From Kiloniellaceae bacterium (GTDB lineage Bacteria; Pseudomonadota; Alphaproteobacteria; Kiloniellales; J153): 64,000 bases of DNA. The notes under the pieces were generated by a model. The model had not been told where the DNA came from and ran no database searches. It saw only the letters and a list, made by a program, of their open reading frames with translations. The position numbers were made by a program, and so were the translations under genes. Location of the stretch: NCBI GenBank assembly GCA_021776135.1, contig JAJFGL010000040.1, positions 67,967 through 131,966 of the forward strand. Direction: 5' to 3'. Of this stretch, positions 44,644 through 52,620 are shown one piece after another (positions within the stretch are counted from its first letter, which is position 1; every line of letters starts with the position of its first letter).

Positions 44644-45844
44644 ATCCATGACGTGCGGCTTGGCACTTTCGATAGGGCTGGCTCTAGGGTTGGGTTTGGC
44701 CGCCGGGCCGGTGTGGGCGGCGGCCGATGTTGTGCCCTTGCCCATCGGCTATCTAGAAATCACCGACGATTCCCGCTACGAACAAAACCGGTCCTATGCC
44801 GGCATCCAGGTTCGGCCCCAAGGGCGTCCTGTGGCCGGGGCAAAGTTGGGAATCCGCGAGAACCGGGTTCTGAGCCGGGCACTGAAAGTCAAATTCTCTC
44901 TGGAACGGGGGGAGGGGGGGGCAGCGGCGGACTTGGTTGCCGAGATCGACCGCATGAGCGATGAACTGGGGGTACGGTTTTTCCTTATCGACGGCTCGGC
45001 GGAAGTGCTGAGCCAAGTGGCGGAGGCCACCACCTACCGGGAAATACTTCTGTTCAACATTTCGGAACCGGCGGACGAGCTGCGCGGCACCGGATGCAAG
45101 GCCCAGCTGATGCATGTGATCCCGAGCCGTGCCATGCTGACCGACGCTCTTGCTCAATATTTGGTGGCGAAAAAGTGGCGTGACGTGCTGGTGCTCGAAG
45201 GCCCGCTGGTGGAAGACAGATTACTGACCGAAGCCTTTGAAAACTCAGCCAGGCGGTTCGGCATCCGCGTAGTGGGACGGCGGGATTTCGTCCTCAGCAA
45301 CGACCCCCGAGAGCGAGAGAAAAACAACGTCGCCCTGATGACCGCCCAAGAGGAATACGATGTGGTTTTTCTGGCCGATACAAACGGTGAATTTGGCCGT
45401 TATGTCCCCTTTCAGACCAAACTGCCCCGCCCCGTGATCGGCACCGAGGGCTTGATCGCCAGCGCCTGGCACTGGTCGTGGGAACGTCATGGCGCTCCCC
45501 AGTTGAACCAGCGGTTCGAAAGGCGAGCCGGGCGATACATGGAAGGGGCTGATTGGGCCGCGTGGGCTGCGGTGAAGGCCATTGTCGAATCCGTCGCCCG
45601 CACCCGGTCAACGGACTTCAAAGACATCAGCGTCTACCTGAAAGGCGACAGCTTGACGCTGGACGCCTACAAGGGAGTCCCATCCAGTTTCCGGCGCTGG
45701 AACAATCAGCTTCGTCAGCCCATTTTGCTGCACACTGCCAACGCGGTTATAGACCGGGCGCCCATCAAGGGCTTCCTGCATCCAACCGAATATATGGATA
45801 CTCTGGGCTACGATAAGGGCGACGGCAAGTGCACCCTGAACTAA
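44636..45844 (+). CDS. ABC substrate-binding protein of the PQQ alcohol dehydrogenase system
   Basis: About 402 residues, signal peptide (MTRSMTCGLALSIGLALGLG, cleavage near VWAA), then a Leu/Ile/Val-binding-protein-like type I periplasmic fold (PLPIGYLEITDDSRYEQNRS). It fits the PQQ_ABC_bind family (TIGR03863 type). The ATG at 44636 overlaps the propeller stop (ATGACTAG). Its cognate ABC transporter is the broken gene at 42014-43327, so it may now be without a transporter, or it may act in enzyme maturation. Confidence 0.88.
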   Translation: MTRSMTCGLALSIGLALGLGLAAGPVWAAADVVPLPIGYLEITDDSRYEQNRSYAGIQVRPQGRPVAGAKLGIRENRVLSRALKVKFSLERGEGGAAADLVAEIDRMSDELGVRFFLIDGSAEVLSQVAEATTYREILLFNISEPADELRGTGCKAQLMHVIPSRAMLTDALAQYLVAKKWRDVLVLEGPLVEDRLLTEAFENSARRFGIRVVGRRDFVLSNDPREREKNNVALMTAQEEYDVVFLADTNGEFGRYVPFQTKLPRPVIGTEGLIASAWHWSWERHGAPQLNQRFERRAGRYMEGADWAAWAAVKAIVESVARTRSTDFKDISVYLKGDSLTLDAYKGVPSSFRRWNNQLRQPILLHTANAVIDRAPIKGFLHPTEYMDTLGYDKGDGKCTLN

Positions 45845-45931
45845 AGCTGTCGGCGTTCATTGCCAGGATATGGACAGGGATTGCCTGTAATCTGATCGTA
45901 TCAGCGAGACATCGGATTACATGATCATAGC

Positions 45932-46144
45932 GGCATTGACACGTTAAGTGGATGGCCGGCGCGGATGGGGACCATTACGGTCCCGGGATGACCCCGATAT
46001 CCTTTAAGCGGCATCGCTTTTCGCCCGAGATCATCCAACATGCGGTGTGGCTCTACGCCCGGTTCACGCTGTCATTTCGGCTTGCGGTCTGATCCGGATC
46101 ACGACCCAATCGTGGCGACCGGGGTAGTTAACGTGTCAAAGTCC
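45932..46144 (+). mobile_element. 213-bp internally deleted IS6-family derivative
   Basis: Both ends survive: TTGACACGTTAA at 45936-45947 and its complement at 46128-46139, within slightly longer imperfect arms. Inside, an ATG at 45988 encodes the first 34 residues of an IS6 transposase (SFKRHRFSPEIIQHAVWLYA) and then stops at 46090-46092. The core is gone, so it is a MITE-like remnant. Its right arm overlaps the last codons and supplies the TGA stop of the histidine kinase at 46136. Confidence 0.85.
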
Positions 46145-47002
46145 CGTACCGTGCAGCGACTGGATGACGCGTGCTGCGGGAAGGCGGACCGTAACCGTTG
46201 TGCCGGCGCCCACCTGGCTTTGCACGTCGAGCGAGCCGCCGTGCAGTTCGACCAAAGACTTGCTCAGGGGCAAACCAAGGCCGGTCCCGTCATATTTGCG
46301 GTTGAGGGCGCCGTCGATCTGGCCGAACCGCGCCAGTGCTCTTGGAATGTCATTGGGCGCGATGCCAATCCCCGTATCGACGACCTGGAAAACGAAGCCG
46401 CTGTCCGCACGGCACCAGGCTCTGAACGTGATCTGGCCACCCGGTTCAGTGAACTTAATGGCATTGGCGAGGAGATTGACGAGAATCTGTCTTAGCTTCC
46501 GCTCGTCGGCCCGTAGCAGCGGCAGGTCATCGAGAATGTCCAGTCCAAGCTCGACTCCGCCGTTCACGGCGCACGGATTCGCCAGCTTGAGGACGGATCG
46601 GATAACCATTGGGACCTCGACGATTTCCTCGTGGAGTTCCTCGATCCCGGACTCAACCCTGGAGAGGTCCAGGATATCGTTGATCAGCGCCAGCAGGTGT
46701 TGCCCCGAGGCATGGATATCTTCAGCGTACCCCCGGTAATGGGTGCCGCCGACCGGCCCGAAGCTCTCGCTTTTGATGATCTCCGAGAAACCCATGATGG
46801 CGTTGAGGGGAGTGCGCAATTCGTGGCTCATGTTAGCGAGAAACTCGGACTTGGCCCGGTTGGCCGCTTCCGCCTGCTTGAGTGCCCTACAAAGGTCTTC
46901 TTTGGTGAGCTCCAGATCGTTTGTCAGCACGGTAATGCTGCGATAGGTCTCCTCAAGCTCGGCCTCGAGTTGAGTGATCTCATTGGTTTGAACCTTGGGC
47001 AC
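46136..47002 (-). CDS. Histidine kinase without sensor domain (kinase 2)
   Basis: 288 residues, cytosolic: short coiled coil (ELEETYRSITVLTNDLELT), HisKA with phospho-acceptor His in EFLANMSHELRTPLNAIMGF, and HATPase with N box, DTGIGIAPNDIPR and GTGLGLPLSKSL. No TM or PAS domain. Start is GTG. The stop codon comes from the terminal repeat of an IS6 derivative, but the ATPase domain is complete. It ends the run of receivers downstream of the stressosome genes, and shares its N-terminal motif with kinase 1. Confidence 0.92.
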   Translation of the reverse strand: MPKVQTNEITQLEAELEETYRSITVLTNDLELTKEDLCRALKQAEAANRAKSEFLANMSHELRTPLNAIMGFSEIIKSESFGPVGGTHYRGYAEDIHASGQHLLALINDILDLSRVESGIEELHEEIVEVPMVIRSVLKLANPCAVNGGVELGLDILDDLPLLRADERKLRQILVNLLANAIKFTEPGGQITFRAWCRADSGFVFQVVDTGIGIAPNDIPRALARFGQIDGALNRKYDGTGLGLPLSKSLVELHGGSLDVQSQVGAGTTVTVRLPAARVIQSLHGTGL

Positions 47003-47068
47003 CCGAGCTTACCTTCCGACAGCGCGCATTCCAATCAGAGGCACAACAAATCCTGGATCAAGCGCGGG

Positions 47069-47956
47069 TTAAGAGTGTTCTTCCAGATGGTTGACGCGAC
47101 GAACAGAGCCTGCTTTATAGGATATGTTTATGTGCCGCCCCAGTTCGTCGAGAAGATGGTCGAAATCCACAGGCTTGGTGAAATACGCGACCGCATTCTG
47201 TTGGCTCAGCAATTGGCGCTCCATCGCGAAATCCTTTTTCCCGTTTATCGTCTGGCCCGTAAGAACGAAAATCGGAATTTTCCGCGTTTCGGCGGTGTAA
47301 ATCAGCTTGCGGATCAATGCCTCGCCGGACAGTTCCGGCATCGTGAGGTCGGTCAGGATGACGTCCGGTTTTTCCTTTAGCGCCATCCAATAGCCCTGTT
47401 TACCGTTTTTCGCCCGCACAACGTCAACGCCGTAGAGTTTGAGTCTGATTTCAACAGCCTTCGAAAGATAAGGGTCGTCGTCGATAACCAGTACTTTCGG
47501 CGGCAAAGAAGCTTTGGGCTCTTGATCTTGGGCTGTTATGGCTGAGTCCGATGTGCTCGTGTCTGGTGCGTCTGCCGTCTTGGACTCGATCTCCAGCAAC
47601 CCGCACATAACTGGTTTCATTTTGTCCCACACATCGAGTCCTTTGTGAAAATAATGCGCCCCCGAAGATGTACAGCGGCGAATGGTCTCGTGATCCGATC
47701 TACCGGTTAGGATGATCACGGGGAACGGCGGGATTTTGTGATCCTCCGCGAGTTTCTCGCAAACGGTCAGGCCGTCCGCAGCGGGCATGTTGACATCGAG
47801 GACAAGGAGGTGCGGCGGCTGCGTGAGCGAAAGCTGCAGGACATCCAGACCATTCGAGACGGTTTGAACGCGTACTCCGAGTTCCCGGATACGCAGTGTC
47901 AGGGCCCTTAGCATCTCGGGGTCGTCGTCTGCGATGAGAACTGTCTTTTTGGCCAT
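47069..47956 (-). CDS. Double receiver protein (REC-REC)
   Basis: 295 residues. REC1 (about 3-120) has LVLDVNMP with the phospho-Asp and HKG; REC2 (about 165-285) has ILTDLTMPELSG with the Asp and a switch Lys in FTKPVDF. No DNA-binding or enzymatic output. Likely a phosphate shuttle or protein-protein signalling element. 71 bp after the related double receiver at 48028. Confidence 0.92.
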   Translation of the reverse strand: MAKKTVLIADDDPEMLRALTLRIRELGVRVQTVSNGLDVLQLSLTQPPHLLVLDVNMPAADGLTVCEKLAEDHKIPPFPVIILTGRSDHETIRRCTSSGAHYFHKGLDVWDKMKPVMCGLLEIESKTADAPDTSTSDSAITAQDQEPKASLPPKVLVIDDDPYLSKAVEIRLKLYGVDVVRAKNGKQGYWMALKEKPDVILTDLTMPELSGEALIRKLIYTAETRKIPIFVLTGQTINGKKDFAMERQLLSQQNAVAYFTKPVDFDHLLDELGRHINISYKAGSVRRVNHLEEHS

Positions 47957-48027
47957 GATTGCACCTCTGTGCCGACTGTCGGTTGGGCTAAACTGAATGT
48001 CCTGGGCCCGAGAACGGATTACGCCGT

Positions 48028-48882
48028 CTAGTTTTGAGGCGTGATGTCGTGCGGTTGTTTTTGAGAACGTGGACGAATGACACGGAGATCCACATGACGT
48101 CGCAGTTCGTCAAGAAAAGCGACGAAATCCAAGGGCGTTACAAAAAATGTCACGGCCCCGGCGCGGTATAGTCTCTCGTATTCCCGGCCGAGGTCCTTCT
48201 CCTCATTTTTGGTCCCACTGCCAATGACGATGACAGGAATGGATTTCAATTGATCGTCGTCTTTGACGCGGATGAGCAAGGGATCGCCGTCGCTGTCCGG
48301 CATGTTGCCGTCGATGACGATGACATCGGGATTGCTTTTCCGTGCCATCGAGAATCCCGGCGCCCCGTTGGGCGCGGTCAGGACTTCGATGTGATAGACC
48401 TGAAGTCCAATCTTGAGCGCCTGTGACAAAAAGCCATCGTCATCGATGACAAGAATCTTCGGCGGCGAGGGCGCCGTGGCAACCGCCTCCAATGGCCGTT
48501 TCATGGCGCGTTGATCTCTTAGTTTCTCGTAGATCAGCGGCTTGAGCTTTTCCCAGGTACCGGCATCCTTGACGACAAAATCCGCGCCAAGGGACTCGCA
48601 GCGGCGTATCGTATCCGGATCCGACTTGCCGCTATAAAAGATTACCGGGAGGGGATCGAACGCCGGGTCGGTCATAATTTGTTCGCAGACACTCAGTCCA
48701 TCGGCGGCAGGCATATTGATATCCAGGATAAGCAGGTCCGGTGCCTTTTGGCGTATGAGCCTCAGAACTTCCAGACCATCCGACGCGGTTATCACGCCCA
48801 CGCCGAGCGTCTGGCACCGGAGCTTCAGTGACTGCAAGAGCCCGGGATCGTCTTCCGCGATAAGAACAGTTTTGCTGGCCAT
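48028..48882 (-). CDS. Double receiver protein (REC-REC), second domain degenerate
   Basis: 284 residues. REC1 has LILDINMPAADG and the switch Lys in FVVKDAG. REC2 keeps the Asp (VIDGNMPDSDG) but the conserved Lys is Thr (FFVTPLDF), so it may not switch normally. Sequence is related to the protein at 47069, suggesting a tandem duplication. No output domain. It follows the single receiver by 7 bp. Confidence 0.92.
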   Translation of the reverse strand: MASKTVLIAEDDPGLLQSLKLRCQTLGVGVITASDGLEVLRLIRQKAPDLLILDINMPAADGLSVCEQIMTDPAFDPLPVIFYSGKSDPDTIRRCESLGADFVVKDAGTWEKLKPLIYEKLRDQRAMKRPLEAVATAPSPPKILVIDDDGFLSQALKIGLQVYHIEVLTAPNGAPGFSMARKSNPDVIVIDGNMPDSDGDPLLIRVKDDDQLKSIPVIVIGSGTKNEEKDLGREYERLYRAGAVTFFVTPLDFVAFLDELRRHVDLRVIRPRSQKQPHDITPQN

Positions 48883-48889
48883 GATTTGA

Positions 48890-49303
48890 TCACACGTCGG
48901 TGTTGGTTGCAGTACCCGCCGAACAAGGCCCAGCGTCCATGACGGTTTTGATGCGCTGGATCAATTTTTGTGCTTCAAAGGGCTTTTCCAGGAAGCAGCT
49001 TGCTCCCAAGTTGAGGGCTTTGGATCTGGCCGAGTCGGCCACGTTGGCGCTAAGCATCACGATCGGAATTGTTTTCGTGTTCTCGTGCCGGCGTAGCTCG
49101 GTCAGGAGCGTCAGGCCGTCCATAACGGGCATGCGGATGTCGAGCACAATGGCGTCGGGAAGGATATCGATTGCCGCGGCGAGTCCTTCATGCCCGTTGC
49201 CGGCGATTGATACTTCGTACCCTGCCGCGCGGAGCCGAACGCTCAAACCAAGGACGATTTCGCGGTCGTCGTCGACGACTAATATTTGTGGCCTTTCGGT
49301 CAA
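48890..49303 (-). CDS. Single-domain response regulator
   Basis: 137 residues, a CheY-like receiver with DDD at 15-17, phospho-Asp in IVLDIRMPVMDG and Lys in FLEKPFEAQKL. The C-terminal 15 residues are not conserved. Member of the stressosome-linked operon, 163 bp after kinase 1. Confidence 0.92.
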   Translation of the reverse strand: MTERPQILVVDDDREIVLGLSVRLRAAGYEVSIAGNGHEGLAAAIDILPDAIVLDIRMPVMDGLTLLTELRRHENTKTIPIVMLSANVADSARSKALNLGASCFLEKPFEAQKLIQRIKTVMDAGPCSAGTATNTDV

Positions 49304-49466
49304 CCTGTGTCTCCTCGCCCATGTAGGCGCCTTGAGTCACACATCACGCTCCACCGAATCGAATCGGTCGCGCCGTGGCTACTGCAATACCGGCTGCCTT
49401 GTGGCAGCCCGCAGGTTTTTAGGACCGTCGGGTACGTCAAGTTCAGACAGTAGATGATCGACGGTT

Positions 49467-50744
49467 TCATGTGCCGTGACCTCGCATGTCCTGCACCGCC
49501 GCGAGGAGCTCGCCGTTGATCGAACGGCCCGCGCCGAACTCTGCCTTGAATTGCTTGATGAAGTCGCGGCCCTGATCGAGTACCCGCCAGGTGCCGATGT
49601 TCTTGTAATCTATTTCGGGTAACGCGTCGCCCGGGCGGTAGCGATTGAATTCGATTCGGGCTTCGGCGAACCGGGCCATCATTTGATCCAGACCCTTCCG
49701 ATTGGCCGCCGCGCACAGGAGCCACCTACCCGGCAGCTTCCCAAAGAGCAAGTCGCTACGGCGCAGCTGTCCGTGTAAGAACTTCTCCACGTCGTTTTCG
49801 AGAGCGGAGTCCGCCTCCGGATCGATTCGCGCCGCGATGAGCGAGACGTAGGAGGAGCCGTTTCGAAAATGCTCAATACACTTCAGGAGACGTTTGAGTA
49901 TTTCCGGCGGATCGAAGGTGGGAATGGTAAAGGTGAAGGTGCTGCCCTTGCCAAGTTCACTCTCGACCCCAATGTCGCCGAAGTTCAGCTGCACGAGCTC
50001 CTTGGCGATGTTGAGGCCCAGACCGAAACCCTTGGTGCTGGCCCGGATGTTGCCTCCGACTTGCTTAAATCGCTCGAAGATCGCCCGGGCATGCTCCGGG
50101 TCGATACCCGAACCCTTGTCGGTGACACCCATGACGACCTGCGAATGGATGAGATCGTCATGGGCCCACAGCGTGACGCCCCCGCCCTCGTTTGAGAATT
50201 TGCAGGCGTTGACCACCAGATTGATGATCACTTGTCTAATCTTATCGGCGTCGCAATAGACGGTGGGGAGGGTGTCGTCGATCGCGATCGTCAGATTGAC
50301 GCTGCCGGCCGCGGCCCGCCGCTCCAAGGTCGTTCGGATGTGCTCGACGATATCACCGATGCGACACTCCTTGCGCGACACACCGAGCAGGCCCGCCTCG
50401 AGTCTACTGATGTCGAGCATGTCGTTGACTATGAGATTGAGGTCGTCGGCCCGGTTGACGATGATACCGAGGTATTCGCGCTGCTCGTCGCTGACGTCTC
50501 CCGCAAGGCCGTCCTGCATGATCGAGGCGAACTCCCTGATGACCGTGAGCGGGGTGCGAAATTCGTGAGACACGTTATCGACGAACTGATGGGCCGTGTC
50601 GTACAGATCGGAGAGCTTCCGGTTGTTCGTCCTCAAAAGCTCGTTGGCTTGAAAGAGGTCATTGGTCAGTTGGGTGACGCTGCGGTATGTTTCCTCGAGT
50701 TCGGTCTCGAGATCCGCGATCCCACGCTCGCAATTGGTCAACAC
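49467..50744 (-). CDS. Histidine kinase without sensor domain (kinase 1), C-terminal extension
   Basis: 425 residues: coiled coil (ELEETYRSVTQLTNDLFQA), HisKA (FVDNVSHEFRTPLTVIREF), HATPase (NLVVNACKFSNEGGG; DKGSGIDPEHA; GFGLGLNIAKEL), then about 140 residues without a known domain. No TM segment. The ATG lies inside the end of the RsbX-like gene (7-bp overlap), so it is coupled to the stressosome proteins. It probably receives the stressosome output through the RsbT-like or RsbX-like partner. Confidence 0.92.
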   Translation of the reverse strand: MLTNCERGIADLETELEETYRSVTQLTNDLFQANELLRTNNRKLSDLYDTAHQFVDNVSHEFRTPLTVIREFASIMQDGLAGDVSDEQREYLGIIVNRADDLNLIVNDMLDISRLEAGLLGVSRKECRIGDIVEHIRTTLERRAAAGSVNLTIAIDDTLPTVYCDADKIRQVIINLVVNACKFSNEGGGVTLWAHDDLIHSQVVMGVTDKGSGIDPEHARAIFERFKQVGGNIRASTKGFGLGLNIAKELVQLNFGDIGVESELGKGSTFTFTIPTFDPPEILKRLLKCIEHFRNGSSYVSLIAARIDPEADSALENDVEKFLHGQLRRSDLLFGKLPGRWLLCAAANRKGLDQMMARFAEARIEFNRYRPGDALPEIDYKNIGTWRVLDQGRDFIKQFKAEFGAGRSINGELLAAVQDMRGHGT

Positions 50745-51799
50745 CGGGCCTCCCGCGCCACCACGAGGGTGGCGTCGTCATTGGGCCTGGCGAACCGCCG
50801 CAACAACAAGTGGCTGACCATGGCGACCGGGCGGGAGGCAAATTGGGGCGTTTCATCGAGGCTCCATCTGCCCAAAATGCCGTCCGTATACACGACCAAG
50901 GTGGCGCCTTTGGGCCAGGCCATCTCGTTAACCCTCGTGGCCGGTGGGCGGCCGGCGCCGAGCACGCCGGGCTTCACCAACAGGCTTGAAGAGCCGTCGG
51001 GATGGACACGCGCCTCGACATTGCCGATCCCCGCGTGAACCAGTTTCCGATCGCCGAGGAGAATTCGGACCAGTGTCAGGGCCGTGCCGCGGGTCCTGCG
51101 CAACCCTTCGTGCAGTTCGGCGAAGACCGAAGCGAAGTCCTCGCAGCCGTTCTCCCGGACATGGGCGATGGCTTCCTGGCTCGCTTTCGCCGCCTCTGAG
51201 CCGTGGCCCATTCCGTCCGCCACCGCGACCAGCAGCCCGTCGTCCTCGGGGACGACCAGGGAAGAGTCGCCATTGACGTCTTCGCCCGGGTAAGGCCGCG
51301 AGGCGGTGCTGATGGCGAAGTTCCGGTGGTACCCGGCTGGCTTGAGGTATTTGCGCGCCGTGACCAGGGTTCCCACCGGTTCCGGGTTGCGCGCTTCGCC
51401 TCGGGGAAATGTAGACGGCACAGGGGACATGTCCGGCGCGCGGGAGTAGATGTCGAACTCGTCCATCAAGCGCCGCACCGCGCCTAGGCCGCAGCCCATC
51501 GACGCGCTGATCGTAGACTGGCGATCGGTCAATGCCCGCTCGACATCGATGATGCCGGGCCCCGAATCCTGCGCGACGAGTTCAATACCCAAGCACTCCT
51601 CGCCGCCGAACGGGCCGAAAGCGATCCGGCCATCGACCGTCTGATGACGAACCAGATTGGTCGCCAACTCAGTTGTGGCGATGCCGAGGCGGGCGACGGC
51701 TTCGGCGCCAAAGCCGATTTCGCTTGCCATCCGCTGCACCGCCCGGCGAACGTGGCCGACGTCGGATTCGTTGCGGATGGATAACTCGGTCACTTCCAC
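50738..51799 (-). CDS. RsbT-like ATPase fused to RsbX-type PP2C phosphatase
   Basis: About 353 residues. Residues 1-130 form an anti-sigma-type GHKL ATPase (TTELATNLVRHQ, DSGPGIIDVERAL, GCGLGAVRRLMDEF). Residues 150-350 form a small PP2C/RsbX phosphatase (VAVADGMGHGSEAA, LVVYTDGILGRW, NDDATLVV). RsbX normally resets stressosomes by dephosphorylating RsbS/RsbR. The fusion puts a second kinase-like domain with it. Start is taken as GTG 51799 with GGAAG upstream; GTG 51817 and GTG 51793 are possible. Overlaps rsbT by about 10 bp. Confidence 0.88.
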   Translation of the reverse strand: MEVTELSIRNESDVGHVRRAVQRMASEIGFGAEAVARLGIATTELATNLVRHQTVDGRIAFGPFGGEECLGIELVAQDSGPGIIDVERALTDRQSTISASMGCGLGAVRRLMDEFDIYSRAPDMSPVPSTFPRGEARNPEPVGTLVTARKYLKPAGYHRNFAISTASRPYPGEDVNGDSSLVVPEDDGLLVAVADGMGHGSEAAKASQEAIAHVRENGCEDFASVFAELHEGLRRTRGTALTLVRILLGDRKLVHAGIGNVEARVHPDGSSSLLVKPGVLGAGRPPATRVNEMAWPKGATLVVYTDGILGRWSLDETPQFASRPVAMVSHLLLRRFARPNDDATLVVAREARC

Positions 51800-52179
51800 T
51801 TGATGACTTCCACGCACGTGCCTTGGCCAACATTTGACTCAACTTTGAATTCGTCCATCAGGCGCTTGGCGCCCGGCAGCCCATGCCCCAAGCTGCTGTT
51901 TGTGGTGAAGCCGTCGGTCATGGCCTGGTCGATGTCCCCTATGCCCGGCCCGGCATCCGTAAAGGTGCAGCGAATGCCGGTCGTGGTCCCGTTTGCCGCC
52001 TCGCCGATTACCATCCGCCCGCCGCCGCCGTGGACCAGAGTGTTGCGCGCCAGCTCGCTCACCGCGGTGGCGATACGGGTCTTGTCGATCAGCGAGAACG
52101 CCAGGTTCTCGGCGAGCCTCCGGGCCGCCGTCCGCGCCCTTACGACATCGTCTTCGGTGCTGATCTCAAATCTGTCCAT
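51790..52179 (-). CDS. rsbT: RsbT-type serine/threonine kinase of the stressosome
   Basis: 129 residues, a GHKL kinase: N box SELARNTLVHGGGG, G1 box DAGPGIGD and G2 box GHGLPGAKRLMDEFKV. RsbT phosphorylates the STAS domains of RsbS and RsbR and then leaves the complex to act on a partner. The ATG at 52179 overlaps the 3' end of rsbS by 14 bp. The partner phosphatase RsbU and sigma B are not seen here; the adjoining histidine kinase may be the target. Confidence 0.93.
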   Translation of the reverse strand: MDRFEISTEDDVVRARTAARRLAENLAFSLIDKTRIATAVSELARNTLVHGGGGRMVIGEAANGTTTGIRCTFTDAGPGIGDIDQAMTDGFTTNSSLGHGLPGAKRLMDEFKVESNVGQGTCVEVIKWK

Positions 52180-52600
52180 TGCGGCGCGTGTCCTGATGCC
52201 GGGGGCCAATGGGTGCGGTGGGTTCGCCGTTTTCCGCGGCCAATTCCCGAAGCGCGTAACCCAAGGCCTTGAGGCCCGCCTCCACATCGCCTTCGGCTTC
52301 AACATCGGGGAGGTCGAGACCCATTTCCAATAGGGTGATCGCCACGGCCGGGCGCATCCCCACGAGCACGACCTTGGTGTCCATGATCCGCGCCATTTTC
52401 GCGGTTTCACTAAGCACCCGGCCGATAAAGGAGTCGACCACGTCCAGGGCGGTGATGTCGATCAAGGTGCCGGTCGCCCCGGTGGCCTTGATCCGGGTCA
52501 GCAGCGACTCCTGAAGCTCGGTCGCCACACGGTCGTTCAGCTCGGTCTGAACCGAGACCAGGAGCACCGGCCCGACCTTGAGAATCGGAATTTCACTCAC
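52166..52600 (-). CDS. rsbS: RsbS-type STAS protein of the stressosome
   Basis: 144 residues, one STAS domain. The phosphorylation site matches the family: DITALDVVDSFIGR, where the Ser after VVD corresponds to Ser59 of Bacillus RsbS. RsbS and RsbR build the ~1.8-MDa icosahedral stressosome core. An extra C-terminal stretch of about 25 residues follows the domain. Between rsbR (20-bp gap) and rsbT (overlap). Confidence 0.93.
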   Translation of the reverse strand: MSEIPILKVGPVLLVSVQTELNDRVATELQESLLTRIKATGATGTLIDITALDVVDSFIGRVLSETAKMARIMDTKVVLVGMRPAVAITLLEMGLDLPDVEAEGDVEAGLKALGYALRELAAENGEPTAPIGPRHQDTRRNGQI

Positions 52601-52620
52601 GTCTATCTCCTAGCCGATGC

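Noticed and set aside
49300-49725. 141-codon minus-strand frame in the gap between kinase 1 and the receiver
   Set aside because: Most of it overlaps kinase 1 out of frame, and it has no recognisable domain; left unannotated.
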